Virus record (IMG/VR): IMGVR_UViG_3300030060_001120
Span: 1-39,327 of that record
Strand: one strand, 5' to 3'
Length of the DNA stretch: 39,327 bases
DNA from: a virus
Shown: positions 6,266-19,995 of the stretch, in pieces
How positions within the stretch are numbered: the first letter of the stretch is position 1
Layout of the letters: each line of letters opens with the position of its first letter
Notes under the pieces: generated by a model
Seen by the model: only the letters and a program-made list of their open reading frames with translations
Databases searched by the model: none
What the model was told of the DNA's origin: nothing
Position numbers and translations under genes: made by a program

Positions 6266-6887
6266 TTTAGATAAAGATGGAGTACTAAACGAGTACGAAC
6301 GAAATAGAAAAGATGCTATTGATGCATCTATTGAAGAACAAGAAAGAAAAAGTAAACAAACTGGTGGGTCTATAGATGACCAAATGAAACAAGCTATGGG
6401 AATAGAAATGGTTCCTGATGAGCAAATGGAAAACCAGTACATGAATTTTATTTTGGAAGAAGCATTAACAGAAGAAGAAGAAAATATGCTTATGTCCAAA
6501 CTTGAACAAGATGAGCAACTTGAAATGCTTTTTGATAAAGTAATAGATGTAGCTCAAGAATTTGCTGGGTCTGGTCCTGTTGAAGGTCCGGGTTCAGGAG
6601 TCTCCGATTCGATACCTGCGAGGTTATCGGATGGGGAATTTGTCTTTACTGCAAAAGCTGCAAATGAAATCGGCGAATCTGAATTGATGCGTATGATGAA
6701 AGATGCAGAAGCTAATGCAGATAAAAGACAAGAACTAAATGTCGGAGGAATGCCTACCGAAGAAGAGGAAGTCTTAGTTGCTTCTAAAGAAATACTACCA
6801 CAGGTTCAAGAACCAGATATGGTAGATGTTGAAATTAGAAAACGAATGATGGACCCTTCTTCTCAAGATAGGTATGTCCGAAGCTAA
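6255..6887 (+). CDS. Virion-assembly-associated protein with SDGEFVFTAKA motif, 210 aa
   Basis: An acidic 210-residue protein. It opens with an EF-hand/dockerin-like calcium loop, DLDKDGVLNEYE (residues 4-15). It then has a long charged helical part. The middle carries a conserved phage motif: GPGSGVSDSIPARLSDGEFV followed by FTAKAANEIG (about 111-140). This motif is found in many phage proteins coded between portal and scaffold or near tail genes. It overlaps the preceding gene by 11 bases. The C-terminus is Glu-rich. The precise function is not established. Position suggests a role in head assembly. Confidence 0.65.
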   Translation: MKGDLDKDGVLNEYERNRKDAIDASIEEQERKSKQTGGSIDDQMKQAMGIEMVPDEQMENQYMNFILEEALTEEEENMLMSKLEQDEQLEMLFDKVIDVAQEFAGSGPVEGPGSGVSDSIPARLSDGEFVFTAKAANEIGESELMRMMKDAEANADKRQELNVGGMPTEEEEVLVASKEILPQVQEPDMVDVEIRKRMMDPSSQDRYVRS

Positions 6888-6890
6888 ACA

Positions 6891-6986
6891 ATAGAGCTAC
6901 CCTATTAGCGTAGGCACTCTATAATATTAACCGAAAGGCGACCTTTACAAACAAGCCCTCTAGTCGACATAGAGCTACCTTGTAAA
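6891..6986 (+). promoter_or_regulatory. Structured leader of the scaffold-capsid operon
   Basis: This 124-nt gap (6888-7011) is filled with paired segments. ATAGAG (6891-6896) pairs with CTCTAT (6917-6922), with CCTA/TAGG inside. AAAGG (6934-6938) pairs with CCTTT (6942-6946) around CGA. TTTACAA (6944-6950) pairs with TTGTAAA (6980-6986), enclosing CTCTA/TAGAG (6958-6962/6970-6974). The last two options compete. The string ATAGAGCTACC occurs twice (6891 and 6969). It ends in a perfect AGGAGG (7000-7005) 6 nt before the scaffold ATG. A TATAAT at 6920-6925 lacks a -35. A leader that stabilises or controls the most abundant phage mRNA is the likely role. Confidence 0.55.
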
Positions 6987-7011
6987 CAAAGCCCTTATTA
7001 GGAGGATAGAT

Positions 7012-7893
7012 ATGACTGAACAAGTCCAAACAAAGGAAAAGCCAAATCCTTACAACGCTAAAAAAGATTGGCACGATGAAGATAAACCTTTTTCATCATC
7101 AGATAATCTTTATTTTGAAGAGCCTGTTGATAAAAACAAATTGTTTACTACTTCAGATATAAATGAAGCAGAGACTAATGTTAATACAGAGGCATTGGAA
7201 GTCGAAGAGGATAAACCTTATAAACGACCAAACTACAAAAAAAGATATGATGATTTAAAAAGACATTATGATATAAAACTTAATGAGTTTAAAGTCAGAG
7301 AAGAAGAGTTAATAGGCGAAGCTACTAAAAATAGAACCGAATATTTAACTCCAAAATCTCCAGAAGAACTTGAACAATTTAAGAAAGACTATCCTGATGT
7401 GTATGAAGTTGTAGAAACTGTAGCTCATCTACAAAGTGAGTCCAAAGCAAAAGTTCTAGAAGAACGCCTTGGTAAACTCCAAGAAAGAGAGCAACAGATG
7501 ATACGAAGAGATGCAGAACAAAGGTTAAATGAAAAACATCCTGATTTTGAAGAAATTAAAAATAGTGATGAGTTTCATTCTTGGGCAAAGGAGCAGCCTG
7601 AATCTATTAAAAAATGGATTTATGCAAATGCTAACGATGCCGATTTAGCTTCTCGTGCATTAGATTTATTTAAGCGAGACATAGGAATGGATGTACCTCA
7701 AAAAAAGACTAGGTCATCATCTAAGACTAAAGGAAATGCTGCTGATATGGTGTCCACCAAAACAACAACGGTCGAGCCAAAGCAGGATAAAGTTTGGTCT
7801 GAAAGGGAGATTGCTGCCATGAGTGTTGCAGAATTTGATAAATACGAAAAGGAAATATCAGATGCAATGCAAGATGGTAGAATCGTTAAATAA
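7012..7893 (+). CDS. Capsid scaffolding protein
   Basis: A 293-residue, highly charged protein with a disordered N-terminus (many Asp, Lys, Ser), a long coiled-coil region (about 75-185, LKRHYDIKLNEFKVREEEL... and KVLEERLGKLQEREQQMIRR), and a C-terminal helical tail after a Lys/Thr/Ser-rich linker. It lies immediately before the major capsid gene. This is the classic profile of an internal scaffold that guides procapsid assembly and is then lost. It has the strongest ribosome-binding site in the window (AGGAGG). No protease domain is visible. The call rests on composition and synteny. Confidence 0.8.
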   Translation: MTEQVQTKEKPNPYNAKKDWHDEDKPFSSSDNLYFEEPVDKNKLFTTSDINEAETNVNTEALEVEEDKPYKRPNYKKRYDDLKRHYDIKLNEFKVREEELIGEATKNRTEYLTPKSPEELEQFKKDYPDVYEVVETVAHLQSESKAKVLEERLGKLQEREQQMIRRDAEQRLNEKHPDFEEIKNSDEFHSWAKEQPESIKKWIYANANDADLASRALDLFKRDIGMDVPQKKTRSSSKTKGNAADMVSTKTTTVEPKQDKVWSEREIAAMSVAEFDKYEKEISDAMQDGRIVK

Positions 7894-7921
7894 ACTATTA
7901 AACTAAAAAGGAGAAAGTATC

Positions 7922-8896
7922 ATGGCTCAATTTTTTGAACCAAGCACCGATACCGATGCTAACTTTGCTAACTCCGTAGCAGGACAAAATAATAGTTTCT
8001 TCCTACCTTCCGTTTATTCTAAAAAGGTTTTAAACTTCTTTAGGAAAGCCTCGGTAGCAGAAGCTATTACTAACACCGATTATACTGGTGAAATATCTGC
8101 TTTCGGAGATTCAGTAAAGATTATAAAAGAACCAGTTATTTCTGTGTCAGATTACACAAGAAATAGCGACACAACTGAAACTAGACTAACAGACCAAGAA
8201 TTAACTCTTGTTGTTGATAGTGCTAAAGCTTTCAAATTCATCGTAGATGATATTGAAACTAATATGTCACATGTCAACTTTAAAGAAGTTGCTTCTTCAA
8301 GTGCTGCATATGCATTGAAAGATTCATATGATGCTGCTGTTATTGCTAAAATGTTCGCTGGATTATCAGCGAGTTCACCTGACATGATTATAGGTTCTGA
8401 CTCAGCTACTGCTGATGCAACTATGTCTCATGCAACAAACTCTGTTGACCTATTAGGTTCAGATGGAACAGGTGTGGATGCTCTAGACCTTATGGCTAGA
8501 ATGGCTAGAAAACTTGATGAACAAAATGTTCCAGAAGAAGGAAGATGGTTCTTAGCTGGACCAGATTTCTATGAGCAACTTGGTCAATCAGGTTCAAAAC
8601 TACTTTCAGTAGATTTTAACGCTGGTCAAGGTTCTATAAGAAATGGATTAGTATCAAGTGGAAAACTTAGAGGATTTGATATGTACAAATCTAACAATAT
8701 CGCTTCAACATCAAATGCAAGTGGTAAAGTTTTATGTGGACATATGAGTTCAACTGCAACTGCAAACACAATTCTTTCAACAGAAGTGTTGAGAGACCCA
8801 ACATCGTTTGGTGACATTGTGAGAGGTCTTCATGTCTATGGCTGTAAAGTCTTAAGACCAGAAGCTCTAATGGGTGCATTCTATGTTATCGACTAA
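7922..8896 (+). CDS. Major capsid protein
   Basis: A 324-residue protein starting MAQFFEPSTDTDANFANSVA, with Shine-Dalgarno AGGAG (7909-7913). It has a scaffold gene upstream and a strong terminator downstream, as expected for the most abundant virion protein. Features consistent with an HK97-type fold are an N-arm, an extended strand region (about 55-95, FGDSVKIIKEPVISVSDYTR), and a long spine helix (around residues 105-145). The C-terminal half has the segment PEEGRWFLAGPDFYEQL and the LRGFDMYKSNNI strand, both common in podovirus-like capsid proteins. It is not formally aligned, but no other gene here fits the role. Confidence 0.88.
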   Translation: MAQFFEPSTDTDANFANSVAGQNNSFFLPSVYSKKVLNFFRKASVAEAITNTDYTGEISAFGDSVKIIKEPVISVSDYTRNSDTTETRLTDQELTLVVDSAKAFKFIVDDIETNMSHVNFKEVASSSAAYALKDSYDAAVIAKMFAGLSASSPDMIIGSDSATADATMSHATNSVDLLGSDGTGVDALDLMARMARKLDEQNVPEEGRWFLAGPDFYEQLGQSGSKLLSVDFNAGQGSIRNGLVSSGKLRGFDMYKSNNIASTSNASGKVLCGHMSSTATANTILSTEVLRDPTSFGDIVRGLHVYGCKVLRPEALMGAFYVID

Positions 8897-8909
8897 GTGA
8901 TAATAACTC

Positions 8910-8940
8910 GGAGGGGTCTTCGGACCCTTCCACTTTTTAA
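8910..8940 (+). terminator. Rho-independent terminator after the capsid gene
   Basis: A 9-bp stem (8910-8918 with 8923-8931, one G-U pair) closes a C(UUCG)G tetraloop and is followed by CTTTTTAA. This is a textbook intrinsic terminator, 14 nt after the capsid stop. It separates capsid expression from the tail genes, so downstream genes need read-through or their own promoter. Confidence 0.92.
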
Positions 8941-8948
8941 GGAAATAT

Positions 8949-9083
8949 ATGAAAGATAAAAAAAGAAAAATGTATAAGCATGGTGGAAGACACAAAGCTG
9001 GTATGGGTGGTGCTCAAAGAAGTATGTATAAACACGGTGGTGTTGCTCATGGTGAAGCTATGCCAAAAGCTAAACCTTGCTAA
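8949..9083 (+). CDS. Small His/Gly/Lys-rich protein, 44 aa
   Basis: A 44-residue basic ORF. It contains two copies of the short motif M-Y-K-H-G-G (residues 8-13 and 26-31) separated by a Gly/Ala-rich stretch, and ends in KAKPC. Its stop is followed at once by the next ATG (TAAATG). Similar 'MYKHGG' micro-proteins occur next to capsid genes in marine phages. The doubled His-Gly motif might bind metal or DNA, which is only a guess. It begins just after the terminator, with a weak AGGAA (8940-8944). Confidence 0.55.
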   Translation: MKDKKRKMYKHGGRHKAGMGGAQRSMYKHGGVAHGEAMPKAKPC

Positions 9084-9230
9084 ATGAAAGTTAAAGCACC
9101 TAAAGGCTATCATTGGATGAAACAACCCAAAGGTGGTTTTAAATTAATGAAACACAAAGGAAAGTTTGTAAAACACAAAGGTGCAAGTTTAACAGCAAAC
9201 TTTGCAATACAGAGGTTACATAAAAAATAA
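9084..9230 (+). CDS. Small basic protein, 48 aa
   Basis: A 48-residue lysine-rich ORF directly abutting the previous stop and overlapping the next start by one base (TAATG). It contains related units, GYHWMKQPKGGFKLMKHKGK and KFVKHKGASL, and a helical end (TANFAIQRLHKK). There is no membrane segment. The perfect coupling on both sides supports it being translated. Its role is unknown; it is probably a minor head or DNA-associated protein. Confidence 0.6.
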   Translation: MKVKAPKGYHWMKQPKGGFKLMKHKGKFVKHKGASLTANFAIQRLHKK

Positions 9231-9996
9231 TGGCTACTACATATTTAGATATAACAAATGAAATTTTAAGAGAATTAAATGAGATACCTTTAACTTCTGC
9301 TAATTTTTCAAATGCTTTAGGGTTTCAAAAATTTGTAAAAGATTCTATAAATAAAGCTATTTTTGATATAGCAAACGAAGAACCTCAATTACCTTTTTTT
9401 GCTACTGCTCCTAGTGGAGGGACTGACCCTTTTTATGGAAATGTAACAGTACCAAGTGTAGTAGGACAAAGATGGTATACAATAAAATCAGATAGCTCAA
9501 GTATAGCTACAGATTATGCTACAGTAGACTGGGATGATTTTTATTTAACTACCATTAATGTAAGTGGAGAAACAGCCCCATATGTCTCTAAGGGTTTAAA
9601 TTTTCTTACATTAGCTGATTGGAGAAGATATTATAGAGACAATGAAAATGCAGATGATGCAGATTCACAAAATCATGGAGAGCCAATCCATGTTATTAGA
9701 AGTGCAGATAATAGAAAATTTGGATTAAGTCCAATACCTGATAAAATTTATAATGTACATTTTTATGCATTTAATAGACCAACAGCTTTATCAGCACATG
9801 GAGATACAATAATTTTACCAGAGCAATATAGTAATGTTATAACTGCAAGAGTTAGATACTATGTCTGGCAATTTAAAGAAAGCCCACAACAAGCAGCTTT
9901 TGCATTAGATGATTATAAAAAAGCAATGAAAAACATGAAGTCTAATTTACTTAATCCTCAACCTAAGTATATGACAGATGATAGGGTATACTTTTA

Positions 9997-9997
<1 letters not shown>
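9230..9997 (+). CDS. Head-to-tail connector / tail tubular protein A-like
   Basis: A 255-residue protein with an N-terminal helical region (TYLDITNEILRELNEIPL, then FVKDSINKAIFDIANEEPQL) and a beta-rich centre. A later segment (ADNRKFGLSPIPDKIYNVHF, then FYAFNRP) resembles the gp11-type adaptor ring proteins of short-tailed phages, where strands reporting 'I...P.P...Y.V.F.Y...P' are common. It follows the capsid and precedes a beta-propeller-like tail protein, as in podoviruses. It would form the ring between portal and nozzle. Homology is judged by pattern and order only. Confidence 0.72.
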
Positions 9998-16177
<6,180 letters not shown>

Positions 16178-16178
<1 letters not shown>

Positions 16179-16870
16179 TGACATTACCTAGTAGTGGAGC
16201 AATATCTTTTGCAAACTTGCAGACAGAGTTTGGAGGTTCACATCCTATAACTATGGGTGAGTATTCTGCTTATAGAGCTTCTGGTTCTGGAAATACTATT
16301 GATATGGCTGATTTTTATGGAGCATTTTTATTTAATGCTTCAAGTAATATAACATCAGGTTATACATACAATATAACTCCCGGACCTAGAGGTGGTGCTA
16401 GATATAGATTTAGCACAGGATTTAATGCTCCATCATTTACTTCTTTTGGTACTACTTATAGTCCTCCATCTGGGTCAGCAAGTCCATCATCAAGTGTAGG
16501 TACATCTTCTTTTGCAGGAACTTTAGGAGAAGCAAGTCATTATATTAGTAATCTTCTTGGTGCTCAGTCAGTTATATTAAGAATAGCTGGTAGTAATAGT
16601 AACGCTGGTTTTACTACTTTGCAAATAGCTGGAATAACAAATACTAAAAGTTTTACTAGAACAAATGCTAACTACTCACATGATGGAACTAATAGAAGAT
16701 GGGAATGGTTAATAACTGCAGGTGATACAAATTATGTGCAAGGTCAAATTTATGGAAGTTCTCCTTCACATAGGTCTAAACTATTCGGAAAAACATCTCC
16801 TAATTATAGTTATGGTAGTGGGGATAATGGTACATTAAGTAGTAGTGATGCTACAATAACTTTATCATAA
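16178..16870 (+). CDS. Fibre-associated virion protein, 230 aa
   Basis: A Gly/Ser/Thr-rich, beta-type protein that starts in a TAATG overlap with the collagen fibre. The N-terminus (MTLPSSGAISFANLQTEFGG ... TIDMADFYGAF) is a phage signature: proteins beginning 'LPxSGxISxxxxxxEfG' and ending the motif with 'iSmsDFYG' are commonly coded beside tail fibres. The rest (about 55-230) lacks a recognised domain and ends in short Ser-rich strands. It is probably a minor tail or receptor-binding component. There is no signal peptide or membrane segment. Confidence 0.65.
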
Positions 16871-17064
16871 TGGCAACTATATCATATACAATAAAAACAG
16901 ATGTAATGGATGGCACAACTAAGTGGGCATCATTTACTAATAATGGTATATATTATGAAGTAAAAGCAGTATTAGATTCTAATGGTGATGTAGATGATAC
17001 CAAGACACAAGAAGATTGTCAAGACTATGTTGAATTACAACAAGATGAGGCAGAGACAGTATGA
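16870..17064 (+). CDS. Hypothetical protein, 64 aa
   Basis: A small acidic protein (64 residues) starting in a TAATG overlap and ending with a 4-base overlap (ATGA) with the methyltransferase gene. It reads MATISYTIKTDVMDGTTKWA, then beta-type strands and a Gln/Asp/Glu-rich end. It is not recognised. Position among fibre genes suggests a virion accessory role, such as a fibre clamp or assembly factor, but this is speculative. Confidence 0.55.
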   Translation: MATISYTIKTDVMDGTTKWASFTNNGIYYEVKAVLDSNGDVDDTKTQEDCQDYVELQQDEAETV

Positions 17065-17870
17065 CAATACCTAAATCAGCACCAGTAATAAGAACCTTTG
17101 ATTATGCATTAGATGAACCAAGAACTATGGCATATCATGATTGGATAGCTGCTAATGTTAATGGTAAAGTAGTTTGTGAATTAGGAGCAGGTTCTGGTAT
17201 ACTAACTTACTTATGTATAAAGTATGGAGCTACAAAAGTATACTGTTATGAAAATAATAAACGAGTAATTGATTGGTTAAAAAGATTTTTTGCAAGTGAA
17301 ACTAAAGTAGAAATTGTAGAAGAAGATATTACAACAGCAACTTTTCCTACAGCAGATATATATTTACATGAGAATATTGGTTCAAATGTTTATATGGAAA
17401 ATATATTAGGTATGTATACTAATTTAAAATCACAAGGTTTAGAAGATAAAACTTATCCTAATAAAATTAAGATACAGTATGGAACTTATACTGGTGAATC
17501 ACAACTTCACAAATATAGTAAGTCTTCAACATATATAGCTGATACTTTTACTAATGCAAATGTGTTGTCATTTTTTAATGCTTGTCCAATGGAAGATAAA
17601 ATATTACCTTTTACTTGGCACAACATGACACACGACCAATCAGCTATGACTTTTAATGGTACACTATATGATGGAGATTTAAAAGATTTAACAAGATATA
17701 CTGATTCAGATGCAAATAGTCAGTATTTATTTTGGGAAGTTAGCTTTGATGGTAGTTATCCTATATCTAATTGGAAGTTTAGAAATCATTGGAATATAAT
17801 AAAAGCAGGTGATAACTGCATGGATATAATGGATAGTAGTGTAATGACATATACTGTTAAAGAAGTTTAA
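17061..17870 (+). CDS. Class I SAM-dependent methyltransferase, PRMT-like
   Basis: A 269-residue protein. Motif I is VCELGAGSG (38-46) and is followed by ILTYLCIKYGATKVYCYENN (47-66), very like the SAM-binding core of protein arginine methyltransferases (VLDVGxGTGILS...GAxxVYAxE), with E64 as the ribose-binding acid. D89 in EEDIT and the loop HENIGSN (103-109), where PRMTs have the 'double-E' SExMG loop, support this relation, although only one Glu is kept there. The C-terminal half (about 130-269) is beta-rich, like a PRMT barrel. The substrate is unknown; lying between the fibre and collagen-modification genes, a virion protein target is possible. It may also be a broader small-molecule methyltransferase. 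Confidence 0.72.
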   Translation: MTIPKSAPVIRTFDYALDEPRTMAYHDWIAANVNGKVVCELGAGSGILTYLCIKYGATKVYCYENNKRVIDWLKRFFASETKVEIVEEDITTATFPTADIYLHENIGSNVYMENILGMYTNLKSQGLEDKTYPNKIKIQYGTYTGESQLHKYSKSSTYIADTFTNANVLSFFNACPMEDKILPFTWHNMTHDQSAMTFNGTLYDGDLKDLTRYTDSDANSQYLFWEVSFDGSYPISNWKFRNHWNIIKAGDNCMDIMDSSVMTYTVKEV

Positions 17871-17871
17871 T

Positions 17872-17900
17872 TTGACAAATGTTATAAAGGACTGTATAAT
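17872..17900 (+). promoter_or_regulatory. Consensus sigma70 promoter of the GT/lysyl hydroxylase gene
   Basis: TTGACA (17872-17877) and TATAAT (17895-17900) are separated by exactly 17 nt, in the only real gap (47 bp) among the fibre and internal-protein genes. Transcription should start near 17907, giving an ~11-nt leader with AGGTGA (17909-17914) before the GTG at 17918. The -35 sits in a palindrome, ATTTGACAAAT (17870-17880). This is the best-placed promoter in the window and drives the modification gene separately from the structural operon. Confidence 0.88.
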
Positions 17901-17917
17901 ACTATTACAGGTGAATC

Positions 17918-19753
17918 GTGAAGAAAATAGTAATAAGTTTAAAAAGAAGACAAGATAGAAAAAAAGAATTTAAAAATAATAATTTAAAAGATTATAAATA
18001 TTTAGAAGCAATAGATTATAAAACTTTAGATACTAAAGATATTATAATTGATGAAGAGTTTAGAGACCCTTTTCAAAATAGACAAGTTTTAAAAAGTGAA
18101 GTAGCTTGTTTTTTATCCCATAGAAAAGCATGGGAAGAGTGTCATAGATTGCGTGAACCTGTAATTATATTAGAAGATGATGCAGTTATAAATGACACAT
18201 GGGATGAAGACTATTACGAAGAGTTAATAAAAAAGTATGAGTTTGTTTACTTACAAAGAAATGAAAACGAACCACTTTTTGTTACACCGATAGATGATAG
18301 GATAGAAAAACCATCTTATCCTTACAATCTAACAGCTTATGTAATAGAACCCATAACAGCTATGAAGTTATTACATAATTATCGTAGTATAATACCGGTT
18401 GATGAATATGTTCCTCGACTTATTAAAAGACAAAAAATAAATGCAGTAGCATTAAAACAAGATGCTTGTAATCAATTACCAAGAAGCATAAGTGAGAGTG
18501 ACATAGAAAATAATAAACCAGCTAGAAGCTTTACTGTACATCCAATTACAGTAGGTTCAGATAGATTAAAATGTGTTCAGCTAAACACAAGTGCTAGAAG
18601 ACACGGTATCGAAGTAAAAAACTTAGGTACTAATGTAGAATGGAAAGGAACAGATATGTCTGGTCCGGGTGGTGGAATGAAAGCCAACCTATTAAGAGAT
18701 TATGTAAATACTCTTCCAGACAATGATGTAGTTTTATTTACAGATGCATATGATGTTTTTTATGCAGATGACTTAGAAACTATAACTGAAAGATATTTAG
18801 ATTTTAATACTAAAGCAGTTTTTTCAGCAGAGTTATATTGTTATCCTGATGATAGTATAGCAAATGAGTTTCCAGAATCTGATACACCTTATAGGTATTT
18901 AAATAGTGGAACTTTTATAGCTCAAGTAGGAGAACTTAAAAAAATGTTTGCTTCTTCTACTGTAGCTGATGATGGTGATGACCAACTGTATTATCAAAAG
19001 TTATTACTTAGTAATGAGTTTGATATGACTTTAGATTATGAAGGTTATATTTTTCAAACACATGAGGATGCAACAGGTATAAATAGTTCAGGACAACTTT
19101 TTAATCCTATAACAAATTGTTGTGCTTGTATCTATCATGGTAATGGTGGAGATAACACCAAAGAAAAATTTAATGCTTTATATAATGTGTTTCATCCTAA
19201 GACTGATTATTATTTTAGTCCTAGTAATTCATATGATATTATAGAAGATGATATGCTAGTGGTTGATTTTATGACACAAGAGCAATGTGAAAGATTAATA
19301 GAGTTAGCTGATAAGAATGGAGATTGGGAAAGTTTAAAGTATGATAAGTTTCCAGCACAAGAAATAAGAATAAAAGAACTAGGATTGTGGTCTGAATTAG
19401 AAACTAAATGGAATAACTTTATAGTTCCTATAGTAGAAAAGTATTGGAAACCTATGGAAATGTACGGACTAAGAGATGCTTTTGTAATGAGGTATAATTT
19501 AGAAACACAAAAAGATTTACCTTTACATACTGATGCAAGTTTAGTAACAGGAAGTGTAAAGTTAAACGATGATTATGAAGGAGCTGACTTGTTTTATCCA
19601 AGACAGAATATTAGCAATAAAGATATACCAGTAGGTAAAATGATTTTATTTCCGGGTGCAGTAACACACGGACATGAGTGTTTACCCTTAACAAAAGGAA
19701 CTAAATACAGTTTTACTATATGGTCAAACAGATTTCCCGGAGATAGTATATAA
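17918..19753 (+). CDS. Trifunctional collagen-type modification enzyme: GT25 + PLOD-like GT + lysyl hydroxylase
   Basis: A 611-residue protein from a GTG start; the next Met is at 149. (1) Residues 1-200: GT25-like glycosyltransferase, as in LPS galactosyltransferases and animal COLGALT (ISLKRRQDR; EVACFLSHRKAW; IILEDDAV with E86-D87-D88). (2) About 205-428: glycosyltransferase as in PLOD3/LH3, with the metal motif FTDAYDV (D276, D279), NSGTF (329-333) and HGNG (407-410). (3) About 440-611: 2-oxoglutarate/Fe(II) oxygenase like lysyl hydroxylase, with LHTD (H537, D539), THGHE (H586) and GTKY, where K596 lies where LH3 has its 2-oxoglutarate-binding Arg. Together these would hydroxylate lysine and add galactose, then glucose. 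Mimivirus L230 is the known viral parallel. The likely substrate is the collagen fibre at 11607-16178. Activity is inferred. Confidence 0.85.
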   Translation: MKKIVISLKRRQDRKKEFKNNNLKDYKYLEAIDYKTLDTKDIIIDEEFRDPFQNRQVLKSEVACFLSHRKAWEECHRLREPVIILEDDAVINDTWDEDYYEELIKKYEFVYLQRNENEPLFVTPIDDRIEKPSYPYNLTAYVIEPITAMKLLHNYRSIIPVDEYVPRLIKRQKINAVALKQDACNQLPRSISESDIENNKPARSFTVHPITVGSDRLKCVQLNTSARRHGIEVKNLGTNVEWKGTDMSGPGGGMKANLLRDYVNTLPDNDVVLFTDAYDVFYADDLETITERYLDFNTKAVFSAELYCYPDDSIANEFPESDTPYRYLNSGTFIAQVGELKKMFASSTVADDGDDQLYYQKLLLSNEFDMTLDYEGYIFQTHEDATGINSSGQLFNPITNCCACIYHGNGGDNTKEKFNALYNVFHPKTDYYFSPSNSYDIIEDDMLVVDFMTQEQCERLIELADKNGDWESLKYDKFPAQEIRIKELGLWSELETKWNNFIVPIVEKYWKPMEMYGLRDAFVMRYNLETQKDLPLHTDASLVTGSVKLNDDYEGADLFYPRQNISNKDIPVGKMILFPGAVTHGHECLPLTKGTKYSFTIWSNRFPGDSI

Positions 19754-19995
19754 TGGAAGTAACATCATATTTAGTATGGAATGTAATAATAACTTTGGTA
19801 ATAGCACCATTGATATTTGGTATTCGTAAAAACGAATCAGAAGCTAAAAGAATAGACATTCTATTAAATAAAACTAGAGAAGAAATAGCTAGAGAATATG
19901 TTACTAAACAAGAAGTCAAAGAAGATATGACAGCTCTTATGGAAAGATTAGAAAAACTACACGAAAAAGTAGACAAACTTTTTGAGGTTAAATAA
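19753..19995 (+). CDS. Membrane-anchored coiled-coil protein, 80 aa
   Basis: An 80-residue protein with one N-terminal transmembrane helix (about 6-23, LVWNVIITLVIAPLIFGI) followed by a long charged helix (KNESEAKRIDILLNKTREEI ... MERLEKLHEKVDKLFEVK) likely to form a coiled coil. It overlaps both neighbours by one base (TAATG at each end). The layout resembles small phage membrane proteins of the holin/spanin or virion-injection type. It is coded among internal virion proteins rather than the lysis block, so I do not assign a lysis role. Confidence 0.65.
   Translation: MEVTSYLVWNVIITLVIAPLIFGIRKNESEAKRIDILLNKTREEIAREYVTKQEVKEDMTALMERLEKLHEKVDKLFEVK

Noticed and set aside
6920-6925. TATAAT as a promoter for the scaffold-capsid genes
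   Set aside because: No -35 hexamer at 15-19 nt upstream and it sits within a hairpin arm. I treat the region as an mRNA leader instead.
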